Origin: Hydra vulgaris
Taxonomy: Eukaryota > Cnidaria > Hydrozoa > Anthoathecata > Hydridae
Reading direction: 5' to 3'
DNA length: 64,000 nt
Assembly: GCF_038396675.1 (NCBI RefSeq)
Contig: NC_088928.1
Span: 59,263,501-59,327,500, forward strand
In this document: positions 55,286 through 64,000 of the stretch, in pieces
How the letters are laid out: every line of letters begins with the position of its first letter
Position numbering within the stretch: the first letter of the stretch is position 1
Program-made: the position numbers and the translations under genes
Notes under the pieces: generated by a model
The model's input: only the letters and a program-made list of their open reading frames with translations
What the model was told of the DNA's origin: nothing
Database searches by the model: none

Positions 55286-56237
55286 TACTGTGAAGTAATG
55301 ACTCCTCTTGCCCAATAATAAGACTTTTTCAAGGAGAAGAATTGATGTTTATGGGGGGTAATTATTATCTACACTTTATGCTTTGGATAAAAAACTAACT
55401 TCTTTGCAACAAAAAAGTTTGAACTTTTGTGGTCCACTTGTCAACACAGTAAAATCTTCAGTTCAAACTCGATTTAGTACTATATGGGAAAAAAAAGAAC
55501 TGATATTAGCATCATGTTTGTTACCTCGTTTCAAATTGTTATGACTTGATGGTGTCAAACGTTTCACAACCGAAGCCTATTTTAAATCGTTGTTTGAAAA
55601 TGTGGATCATAGCTCTAGTTTAGCAATTTGTGAAATTGATACTTCTTCGCGTAAAGCAATTGAAGGTCCATCTAAAGAAGACTTTTTCTGTTTACCAGTA
55701 GACAGCAAATGTATTAAAAGTTCTGGTATTGACGAGTTAGAATTATATCTAAAATCACAATCGAAAGAGTTATCTTTATTATTATTATACCCAGCAGTTA
55801 AGAAGGGTTTTTTTTAGAACTTAACACACCTCTTCCATCCAGTGCGCCAGTCGAGCAGCTTTTTTCAACAGGGTGAAATGTGATGACTGAAAAAAGATAC
55901 AAATTGGGTGACTTTTTATTTGAAAAATTAGTTTTGTTGAAACAAAATAAAGTTGGTGTTTAAAATTTTCTTTGTTTTCATATTTTTTCCAATAACATTT
56001 TATGTTTATGCTTTCGAACAGAAATTAGTATGTAACTTAAATGTGTCTAAATTACAGACAGAAGCAGACTAGGAACGAAATTGGAACAAATTTCTGTTTT
56101 TCAGGAATTTAGAAAAAGTTCTTTTTTTAGATAAGAAACGAGGATCTGGAACGAGTTCTTATTAAACGAAAAGAACGAGGAACAGAACGAGATCCTTTTT
56201 CTCAAAAAGAAAAAATAAAGAAACACTCCCTGACATC

Positions 56238-56535
56238 CAATACAATAATATAGTTGCAACTTCTGATCTAGATAAAGCTATTCTATTCAATATTTATTTT
56301 GCTAACACTTTTTTAAACGAAAAAATAACACTAATACCACCATTTGACCAAACATATAAAAACTAATACCACCATTTGACCAAACATATAAAAACTAATA
56401 CCACCATTTGACCAAACATATAAAAATCTAAATCACTTTCAATTAATATTGATCTGAGTCCAGAAAGTGTTGAAACATACCTCAAAATTCTAACTAAATC
56501 ACCAGGCCCTTACAAATTACACCCAACAACCCAGT
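56238..56535 (+). pseudogene. LINE RT N-terminal fragment with internal minisatellite
   Basis: The plus frame gives NNIVATSDLDKAILFNIYFA, then NTFLNEKITLIPPFDQTY, then a 32-bp repeat. It resumes as INIDLSPESVETYLKILTKS and PGP. That is the region before and into the first RT motif (S-P-x-x-V-x-x-x-L-x-x-L-x-x-x-K-S-P-G-P-D). The CR1/Jockey-type family is not resolved. Confidence 0.55.
56333..56427. repeat. 32-bp tandem repeat, three copies
   Basis: The unit AATACCACCATTTGACCAAA with CATATAAAAACT arose inside the LINE fragment; only the first copy is in frame. Confidence 0.95.
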
Positions 56536-57405
56536 CGGCAAATTTAGTTGTAAATGCGCATTAGAAACTCGTTTAAATACGTATCGATGTGGCATGTATG
56601 TTAGCCATTTTATCGTGTCGAACACGCATTAGAAATACGCATTAGAAGCGTATAGACAGGTATACAATACGACGCCTACTGAGTTATTATTATTAACTAA
56701 TATGAATTCATAACATAATGATAATGACTAGCAGTAAGCAACCCGTAATACGGGTTATGAGTTATTAAATCATTAATAACAATAAAAACACATTAATAAC
56801 TTGATATATTATCTAAAATATTAAATACAAATTTATCTATAAATATTTTAACTTTGACTCCGTATCAGCAACGTCATTGCTTATAGGTAACGACATAAAG
56901 ACCGCATTAAGATCAGTTGAGTTCTTTTTAAAATCTGTCACAACACAAGTACCAGAAAAGGAAAGTTAAGTAAAGCCTACAAATACCTAAAAAAAGACAT
57001 GAAAAAAAAAATTACAATTTTTAATTACAAAAGTACTATTTGCATTTTATTGTTAGTAGAATTAGGATAATAATAACAGAAAATATATATTCTATCTACA
57101 GAATAATTAAAAAAGATTATAAAAAGGCTAGACAACACAAAGTAGTAACATTGGCAAATAACACCACAACTTAATAAGATATTTAATTAACTTAAATACT
57201 TGGACTAAAAAGATTTTATTTACTACAATATTTGAACAATCAAGGAACAATTAAACAATTAAAGTTAAACAATTTGTGAAAATATATCATAAAATAGCAA
57301 GCAACTCGTAAAATATTTCTTATAAATGGTCATTATCATTTGTGGTATTAAGAAATATGTAAGAGCTCAGTAATTACATAAGTTTTATTAAATCTCCCTC
57401 TCATC

Positions 57406-57407
<2 letters not shown>

Positions 57408-57500
<93 letters not shown>
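57408..57500. repeat. (GA)n microsatellite
   Basis: About 45 GA units; the only such tract in the window. Confidence 0.98.
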
Positions 57501-57501
<1 letters not shown>

Positions 57502-58486
57502 AAAGCGTTTCCAAAGCAGCAAGTTAACAAAAGTAAAAAAACACGGAATAAATAGTAGTAATTAGTTTTATTATGTTACCAGTAAACAAAATTATTTTTA
57601 CCTTGATTAAAAGCTCATTTCCAGCATTTCATAATTAAGCTCCAGCTTCTCTCTAACTGTTGACTAATGATTAATAGATTAAATTTCATATCATACTAAA
57701 TTTACAAAAATTAAAACCATGTTTCAACAGTAAGCTAACTAATCAAGAGATGACAAAGGAAAGACAAACTTAAAAAAAAATGAAGAAAGAACATAATTAT
57801 GATAGAAATTATAAAAAAAATTAAAATAATTTAAATTTAAAATTGTTACTATAAATAGTTAAACTCATACTTTGCTTTGTTCTAAAGTGTCTAAAGTAAA
57901 ATCAAATTAACAGACATTAACTGAATTCTGTCAAGTAAGTTTTCTGCTCGCCGAGCAGCATTTCTTACATTTCAACGATTAATTTCATCCTGCCTAGATC
58001 TATTTTTTTCATTTGACAACTATTTTCAGTTGCCTTACATTAATAACTTTGCATTTACATTAATAACTTTGTTGCATTTACATTAATAACTTTGTTGAGC
58101 TTTAATACTATCTATTTTAATTTCACTATTATCATTAAACATATTACAAGTAATCTTACTATTGTTACAACTAAATAAATGAACATAAAAGAATCTTATA
58201 AATTGTGATCTTTTCTAATTAAAGACTTTATTTAAACTTAAGATTTATTGAAATCCATATCTTTTTATATGCTTATATACATAGGTCTATCAAAAATATT
58301 AAACGATAATTATTTACGTTTATCAAAAATCTTAAACAATATTTATTTACATCAATTATTTTCATTTTAACAAAGAATCGAGACTAAATGCACAAAATTA
58401 TTTTTACTTTAATGCACAAAAATAATAAATGCACAATCTTGTATAAAAAATTGAAGCAATTTCAGTCAGTATATTTTACTCTTAAG

Positions 58487-58720
<234 letters not shown>

Positions 58721-60179
58721 CATACCTTTAAAAAATGGTATAACACTTTACACAATGAAATATGGAAAAACATCATCATTTTTTTCAACTACTTTCAAAA
58801 AGAATTTATTTATTTTTTCTATTCTGTTTTTTTTTCTAAGAAAGAATATTTATATAGATGCAGAGAAATATAAAATATACTGAAATATAGGCAAATTTAA
58901 GTTTATAAACTTTCATGTCAACAAATTACAGTCACTTTTCCATGTTAAATACATAAAATATATATCTAATATAATATATATCAAATATAAAATAAATCTA
59001 ATATAAAATAAAACAAAATAGTAATCTTACTCAAACCAGTATCAGTTACACCGTGTGAAGTAACTAAAAAACACTTAAGTTCTTTTCAATCGTTCGAAAA
59101 AATAACTTTCAGCTTTTTCCAATAGCACTAAAAAATAAAACAAAACTTGCTTAGCTGAGTTGCCTAATTTATAAGAATCTGAAAACAAATAAGTAAAAAA
59201 CTAAGAACAAACAAACATTTATTTGTTAGAACTACTATATTTAAACAAATTAAATTAAACAAAGAATAACGGCAATTCTCCTTAAAGGCTAAAAAAAATT
59301 TTCACCTTAAATTTGCGTGCAGACCTTGCTTGTAAAACCATGTAAATAAGAAACACATTAAGAAAAACCTAGAAACTACTTAAAAATGACATATGCAACA
59401 TTGAAGTTTGAACATTGACTGGACTAATTATTAGCAGATGTTTTTCAAAAATTAATAAAAATTTACATACATTCGTTCTTTTATATCGCATAAATCTATC
59501 ATATGATAAATCTGAAATGAAAAAATGTAATGGATAAGTAAATACAAAGAAAAACATCATATATGAATCGAAAATGATAGAGATAAGATGTCATGATAAG
59601 AGAGTAGTATTTGTTAAGTATTGTTATTTCATGTTAGCTTTTAGAAAACAAATAATGTTGGTACATCATGGTTCTAAAAATTTAAATTGAGATGTATATA
59701 CGGCAAAATGTATATACAGCAAAATGATTTTTCTTGAGTGGCTTTTAGTGAATGATTTAAAGCAGTGAGTTTCAATAATAAAACCACTTATAATTTTTAA
59801 CAATAGACACCAACATAAAGGTAAGTCAAATGTAACAACATTAGTAACATAAATAACAACTTTACGCAAAATCTTGCTCAACACATTCGTGTCCAATGTC
59901 AGAACTGAATTTAAATAGAATAGATCGATCGAATTTAAATAGAATGAGACAATCAAATTTTTTATTGGTCGAAGCTATTTAGAATCGAATTTGAACTTTC
60001 TTTGTTAGGATAGAATCATTTACAGTCGAATTTTTTAGGATCAAATTTTTTTAATTAAGTTATTAAAACTTGTTTCAGTCGAATAATATAGAACCACCAT
60101 CAAGAACCGAATCTTCTAGAATCGAATCAGTTAAACAAATAAAAAATTTAATGTATGCAATAGTATATTAAATAGTACA

Positions 60180-60372
60180 TTAAATAAACACATTTATAAA
60201 ATCTGCTGTTGGTCCTATGCATACTGGACAGTGATTAATAAAACTACTTTGAATAGCTTCAGCACATCGCTGACATAGGCAAAGATGTGCTGAAGGCAAG
60301 GAAAAACAACAACTTGAAGATTGTTGACGAGACAAACTTTGCAGACATTTTCAATTGGTCAACAGTTTGTTC
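60180..60372 (-). pseudogene. RING-finger exon (IAP-type C3HC4) at the MULE 3' end
   Basis: The acceptor TTTTTTTAG lies just upstream. One frame gives ENVCKVCLVNNLQVVVFPC. A second, one shift away, gives AHLCLCQRCAEAIQSSFINH then CPVCIGPTADF and a stop six residues later. Together this is C-x2-C, C-x-H, C-x2-C and C-x2-C with the hydrophobic VVF and CPVC landmarks of the RING at the end of IAP-type ubiquitin ligases. A TGA (after TNC) and the frameshift break it. It lies inside the MULE terminal repeats. The functional family normally recruits ubiquitin-conjugating enzymes; use by the transposon is inference. Confidence 0.6.
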
Positions 60373-60512
60373 CTAAAAAAAGTGTAAATATAAAACGTCT
60401 AACTAGTAGATGGTCTCCACCTGTCAAGAACAACAACAACAAACCCCTAACATGAATACAATGCAGTAAATACTTTTTGTTTATTGTTAAAAATTGTAAT
60501 TAATTATCTAAC

Positions 60513-60734
60513 CTGTTCAATGAAATCTTGAACTTCCTGATCACTTGGCATTTTCATATCGTTGTTGAGGAATGATGCTTCAAGAAATTTAGTTGCAGTC
60601 CATTCACCACTTGCAAGCTTTTCTTCGTACCCACGAAGACGCTCATGCTGCCTTTGATGATCTTGATGCAGATCTCTTCTAGGTTGGGAACCATTTCGGA
60701 TCTGGAGCATCTCAACTTCCATTGGATAGACAAC
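60513..60734 (-). CDS. MULE transposase exon 3, C-terminal basic helix
   Basis: The acceptor AAATAG opens VVYPMEVEMLQIRNGSQPRR, continued by HQRQHERLRGYEEKLASGEW and TATKFLEAS, ending FIEQ at a GTTAGA donor. The QPRR, then L-x-x-Y-x-x-G-x-x-x-x-x-x-F-L pattern is typical of the end of animal MULE transposases. The 74 codons are intact. The donor implies one more exon, for which the RING block is the candidate. Confidence 0.65.
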
Positions 60735-60814
60735 CTATTTAAAATTGATAGTTTTAAGGATAGGATCTCAACTGCTGCATCAAAACACTAAAGTGCTATT
60801 ATATAAAGACTTAC

Positions 60815-61421
60815 ATTTTATTAAAGCTCGTCTAAGAAACGCCAAAACCCAGGGTGTGCTGTCATTTAACGATTCATCTTGGAGAGTAAGGATTCAGACA
60901 GGTTGTTAGTACAATGACGCAGGCCATGAACAGAAAACATCTCAGGAGATTTTTGTCACTGTGATGGTTAGCTTCAGCTTTTAGTTTGTCAACGTCAGGC
61001 CTTACTAAATTGGGTGGTAACAAGCACATGGAAATAAACTCACAACACCATTTTCTAATGATTGGGTCATTATTCCTTGCGTATTCCATCTGCAGACCAA
61101 TGGCTTTAATCTTTTTGAGAGTTGCCTGGGCATAATGAAATCTGCAACCGGTTACTCTTATGTTTGGAAAAACAGCTTTGACAGAGTTTCCGATGGCAGT
61201 TTCATAGTCAGTCATCACAGTCTGTGGCACTAAAGTTGGAGAAAGTTTGCAAAGCTTTTTAAAAGCACGTAGGTAGAGACCTTCTTTTCGTTCAGTCATT
61301 AAGACATGCAGAACAGACACAATCATTGTTCCTAACTCCAGTGAAATATTGAACAGCTGAACACCATGGCAGATGGCAAGAACCACACGAAATGTAGCAT
61401 CAACAAACAGGATAGTGGTTT
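60815..61421 (-). pseudogene. MULE transposase exon 2, catalytic core, frameshifted
   Basis: The acceptor TTTTTCAG joins in phase to ETTILFVDATFRVV, the first catalytic Asp block of MULE transposases. QTVMTDYETAIGNSVKAVFP (second Asp) and GCRFHYAQATLKKI (the C-x-x-H motif after it) follow. After KNLLR the frame shifts by one base. The continuation is MFSVHGLRHCTNNLSESLLS and, after a TAA, MTAHPGFWRFLDEL, ending at a GTAAGT donor. A one-base deletion and one stop disable this copy. Confidence 0.75.
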
Positions 61422-61541
61422 CTGAAAAAGCAAAATTATTAACATTTTAAAATAGCTGGAATCTAAACTAATAAAAAATTATTTTAGGTTAGGTTCCCCC
61501 ATTTTGATATTGAAATGAATTATAGCTTAAAAATGATTTAC

Positions 61542-62067
61542 CTGACAAATATTTCAGCAGTGTTGAAGAACAAAAGAACAAAACTAGTTGATCCTCAAAC
61601 TCTACAAGGCCTTTGTAGATGTTAGAAAATGGATAAGGCTGCAACATGTTTAGAACTGCTTCATTTGGAGATTTAGGGTTTGTGTTATAGCGACTTCTTC
61701 GTGCACTCTGTAGAATTTGTTCACACTTTCTAAAAGTAAGTGCAGCCTTAACACCTTCATTTGAGGACTGGATGACATTGTTATAGATTTCACGCAAAGG
61801 TAGCTGTGTAGTTGAAGCCATGTTTCGCATTTTCTCAAGAGCTGGAAAGTGATCAAAATTTTGGGGCCTAGTTCCACAAGTGCGGCCATGTATTGTCTCA
61901 AGTAAATTAGTTAACAAAACTATTTTTGCACTTCTGTCACAAAGATGACGGTGCTTACACTTGAGATACACAAAACCATTGTTTTCCTTATTTTTGATGG
62001 AGCTAAAGTCCCCTGCAACATACACAAATGTTTTCCTTTTGTCACCTTCAATTTTTCTGTATTCCAT
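61542..62067 (-). CDS. MULE transposase exon 1, FLYWCH-like N-terminus
   Basis: From the ATG at 62067 the frame begins MEYRKIEGDKRKTFVYVAGD. It contains FVYLKCKHRHLCDRSAKIVL with the Cys pair of a FLYWCH-type zinc finger, then GRTCGTRPQNFDHFPALEKM and LPLREIYNNVI. It ends YLSG at a GTAAAT donor after one base of a codon. FLYWCH domains bind DNA and commonly precede MULE transposases in animals. The His ligand expected near HGRTCG is not clearly paired. The exon is free of stops. Confidence 0.7.
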
Positions 62068-62460
62068 TTGGCAATTTTAAATAGAAACAAAGCTTGATAT
62101 ATTTTCACATGCATTCATTGGATTTTACAATGTTTACATAAAATTTTGCAACCAAAAAAATATATTGTTTTCGAAAATAATAAAAACCTTTTTTTGAAGG
62201 ATTATGTTTTAACCTTTAACCACTTTAACCTTTAACACAAAAACCAGTTTGAAAAAATTATGCTGTCTTTGAACTGCATCACAAATGCATTAAATTACAG
62301 TTGTAAAAAAATTTGATTGTAAAAAAACTCGATGTTAAATTAATCGGCTGTGAAAAGTAATTAAGTTTTGAAATAACAAATTTGATTGTAAAAAAATCGA
62401 CTGTACAAATTTGACTTTAAAAAATTCGATACTAAATAATTCGGTTGTGAAAAGTAATGC

Positions 62461-63963
62461 AATGTAATCACTTACATTATTTTTTATAGCTCTTAATTTT
62501 GATGACAAAAAACATAAAGTAGAGTTAGGAGCACGATGTTTAGCAGCACTGAACATACCCATGACTTCTTCTGCATCAATATTATGAAGCCTGGCTGTCT
62601 GCGTCTCTTTTATAAGTTGTTCTGATACCTCCAAATTAAAATATCTTTTATACTGTCTTTCTAAAACAGCAATAATTGTTGATAAACATGATACAATCAT
62701 TTGTATCCTGTGGATACAATCATTTGAATCATTCAACTTCTTTGTCTTTTGGGCACACCAAAGCAATTTCTTCAAAGATCTTATCATTTTCAATTATATT
62801 TCCGAACAAATCTTTTGTGCTTAATAACAATATAGGATTGTCTTTTACATGATAAAGATTTTTTTAAACATTTTCAACCAATTTTATCCCTTCAATATGA
62901 CTTAAACTTCCTGTAGCTGACTGATAAAGTAATGTCATCCATGGTCCTGGTAAAGTCTTTCCCAATAGCCCTAAGACGCACATTTCTTTTTTAGCTGTTT
63001 CATTAATAAAGTCTATTCTTAAACTACTTTGTAGCCCTCCACATGAAACTGTACTGGTACTTAAAAATTTAATAAATAAGTTGTAGTGCTAGATTAATAT
63101 ACCACATATATGAAACAAAATATGCAATCTGTTCCCTCTGTAACGGAGAATGAGTCCTTTGGGAAGTTTTATCTCATCTAAAAAGATTTTAAAACCTTTA
63201 GGATCTCCTTTACCATCTTTGTATCGCATCTTATTCAATTGTAAGACTATATTACCAGCGATACAATCTTTCCCAAACAGCACTCCATTATGTGTTTCAA
63301 TCATTTTTAATGCAGACCTGCAAGAGCTGGATATTGTTTCAAGAGGGTGTAAGTGACAATTAAGTTCATTTAAAACTTTTCCCCATGAAGAATTCATTAG
63401 CTGAACAGTTGCATGATTAGTGGCAACACGGTCAGTCATAGAGTTTGTAATGTTTTGAATAATTTTTGAGTGGCTCTTTTGATAGTCACAATTATGGAAA
63501 TCAGAATACAAAAAGGCAAGTTGATCTATTGAAGATACAACATGAGTTTAATAATCGTGTGCAGTACCACCTGACAACTGATCTATTGCTATAACATGAC
63601 ACTGTGTTTTGGTTGTAAAATGAATAGAGTTTATATGTACTCCTTCTTGGGTTGTTGCATCAAACCCAAGGGTAAATTTTTGGAAACAAAATTGGAATAC
63701 TTTTTTGTTGGTACCTGGTTAACAATGGCATCATAAATCATTAATCGTAGCAGCCATGCAAATGTTTTTTTATCTTTTTTGAATGGCAAATGTTCATTAG
63801 CAGAATTCTTTAACTTATCCAATTTGTATAGCAAGTTCATATTTTCATGTTCTAGACCCTTTATCCAGTTATCTTTAATCAAATTGATATATAGTTTTTC
63901 TTTCTTTTTAAGCTTTATTATCTTTATATGTTTTTTTAAACATTTATTTTCTTTTAGTATCAA
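62461..63963 (-). pseudogene. Large uncharacterised repeat-family protein, decayed, runs past the right edge
   Basis: Minus-strand frames line up in order: a Lys-rich coiled region (63963-63700), KKDKKTFAWLLRLMIYDAIV (63780), SIHFTTKTQCHVIAIDQLSG (63620), IIQNITNSMTDRVATNHATV (63450), SSWGKVLNELNCHLHPLETI (63390) and NKMRYKDGKGDPKGFKIFLD (63210). Then come GLILRYRGNRLHILFHICG (63140), CVLGLLGKTLPGPWMTLLYQ (62960) and NIDAEEVMGMFSAAKHRAPN (62570). About five stops or frameshifts separate them. I know this series as a repetitive, unannotated protein family in cnidarians and some other animals, from memory. The conserved D followed by C-x-L-H-P recalls the Asp and C-x-x-H spacing in RNase H-fold transposases. 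Confidence 0.5.
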
Positions 63964-64000
63964 ACTTTTTGCTGAAACTAAAATTGAAATAGTTAAGTTT

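Larger units (their letters stand above)
53401..55962 (+). pseudogene. hAT transposase (catalytic core to C-terminus), split by an insertion
   Basis: The left part has HFKNKVVATTTDSGSNFIKA (DSGSN, second catalytic Asp region), an acidic stretch, CASHTLGLIAKSD (the C-x-x-H-x-L-x-L motif) and NKTRWNCTYNSLLKSKNICQ. It breaks at codons ...LIQE at 53978. The right part resumes at 55288 with CEVMTPLAQ and continues as LILASCLLPRFKL. The C-terminal dimerisation region follows (LYPAVKKGFF, then TPLPSSAPVEQLFSTG near 55830) and ends near 55962. Several frameshifts and stops occur on both sides. The profile fits ZBED-like hAT transposases without the BED finger. Confidence 0.75.
53191..56232 (+). mobile_element. 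hAT transposon, internally deleted, carrying a nested mariner-type element
   Basis: The left end CAGTGTTTGGAAG and the right end, inversely CAGGGAGTGTTTC, are short imperfect inverted repeats. Both ends have dense subterminal repeats of GGAACGAG/GAACGAACTCC (53200-53330 and 56070-56200), typical of hAT elements. The transposase frame between them starts mid-protein, so the 5' half is deleted. The 8-bp target duplication cannot be verified because the left flank is (TA)n. Confidence 0.75.
59951..62460 (-). mobile_element. Mutator-like element (MULE) with long inverted repeats and a RING exon
   Basis: The segments 59951-60130 and 62300-62460 (read inversely) align over about 150 bp. Shared blocks include ATTTAG-ATCGAATTT, ACAGTCGA-TTTTTTA, ATCAAATTT and CAG-CGA-TAA. 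Such long diverged terminal repeats are characteristic of MULEs. Between them, all on the minus strand, lie four exon-like blocks: FLYWCH-like plus transposase N-terminus (62067-61542), catalytic core (61421-60815), C-terminal helix (60734-60513) and a RING finger (60372-60180). The right end abuts the unclassified protein at 62461. The 9-bp target duplication was not resolved. Confidence 0.65.

Noticed and set aside
60874..61386. Independent host gene for the MULE core
   Set aside because: Long inverted repeats around it, a frameshift and a stop point to a decayed transposon rather than a domesticated gene.

Overview
The window looks like nuclear DNA of a cnidarian, most likely Hydra. It is very AT-rich, intron-rich and packed with decayed transposons: Tc1/mariner, pogo, hAT, MULE, CR1-like LINEs and tRNA-derived SINEs. 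It also carries long (TA)n arrays and one conserved animal gene with small exons and long introns. The species assignment is inference from composition and repeat content; no species-specific marker was seen.

The one host gene I can support is on the minus strand between 52734 and 18384. It is an orthologue of PPP1R37 (LRRC68), a leucine-rich-repeat regulatory subunit of protein phosphatase 1. Ten exons join in frame into about 1008 codons. Exon 1 holds an RVxF-type PP1-docking motif, exons 2-9 hold the LRR domain, and exon 10 encodes a long low-complexity tail. Its introns (about 130 bp to 9 kb) house most of the repeats. Intron 3 holds a duplicated, stop-containing copy of exon 3.

Left of the gene (1-18 kb) lie a pogo-like transposon (905-3730), LINE fragments, hAT-type MITEs, a LINE whose ORF1 is split by another DNA transposon (8927-10482), a dead Tc1-like element inside a TA/CA microsatellite (13584-15242), and a decayed transposon-type protein cut by a second element. 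Within the gene are a Tc1-like element with doubled terminal repeats (22520-23996), a 33-bp minisatellite open in three frames, a CR1-like LINE flanked by CAGTGG inverted repeats, a hammerhead-ribozyme-like sequence (34917-34962), and a nearly intact Tc3-like element with its own intron (35375-36969).

Right of the gene, a hAT element (53191-56232) has been split by a mariner-type element with an exact TA target duplication. At 59951-62460 a MULE with long inverted terminal repeats carries a multi-exon transposase and, between the same terminal repeats, an IAP-type RING-finger exon. The far right (62461-63963) is a decayed copy of a large protein that I recognise only as an uncharacterised, transposon-like family.

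Scattered through the window are more than ten short, near-perfect hairpins with 2-14 nt loops and several 17-57 bp tandem repeats. The most unusual items are the MULE-RING unit, the hammerhead-like sequence, the exon duplication, the hairpin population and the unclassified right-end protein. Coordinates, splice sites and translations were read by eye; no search was run.
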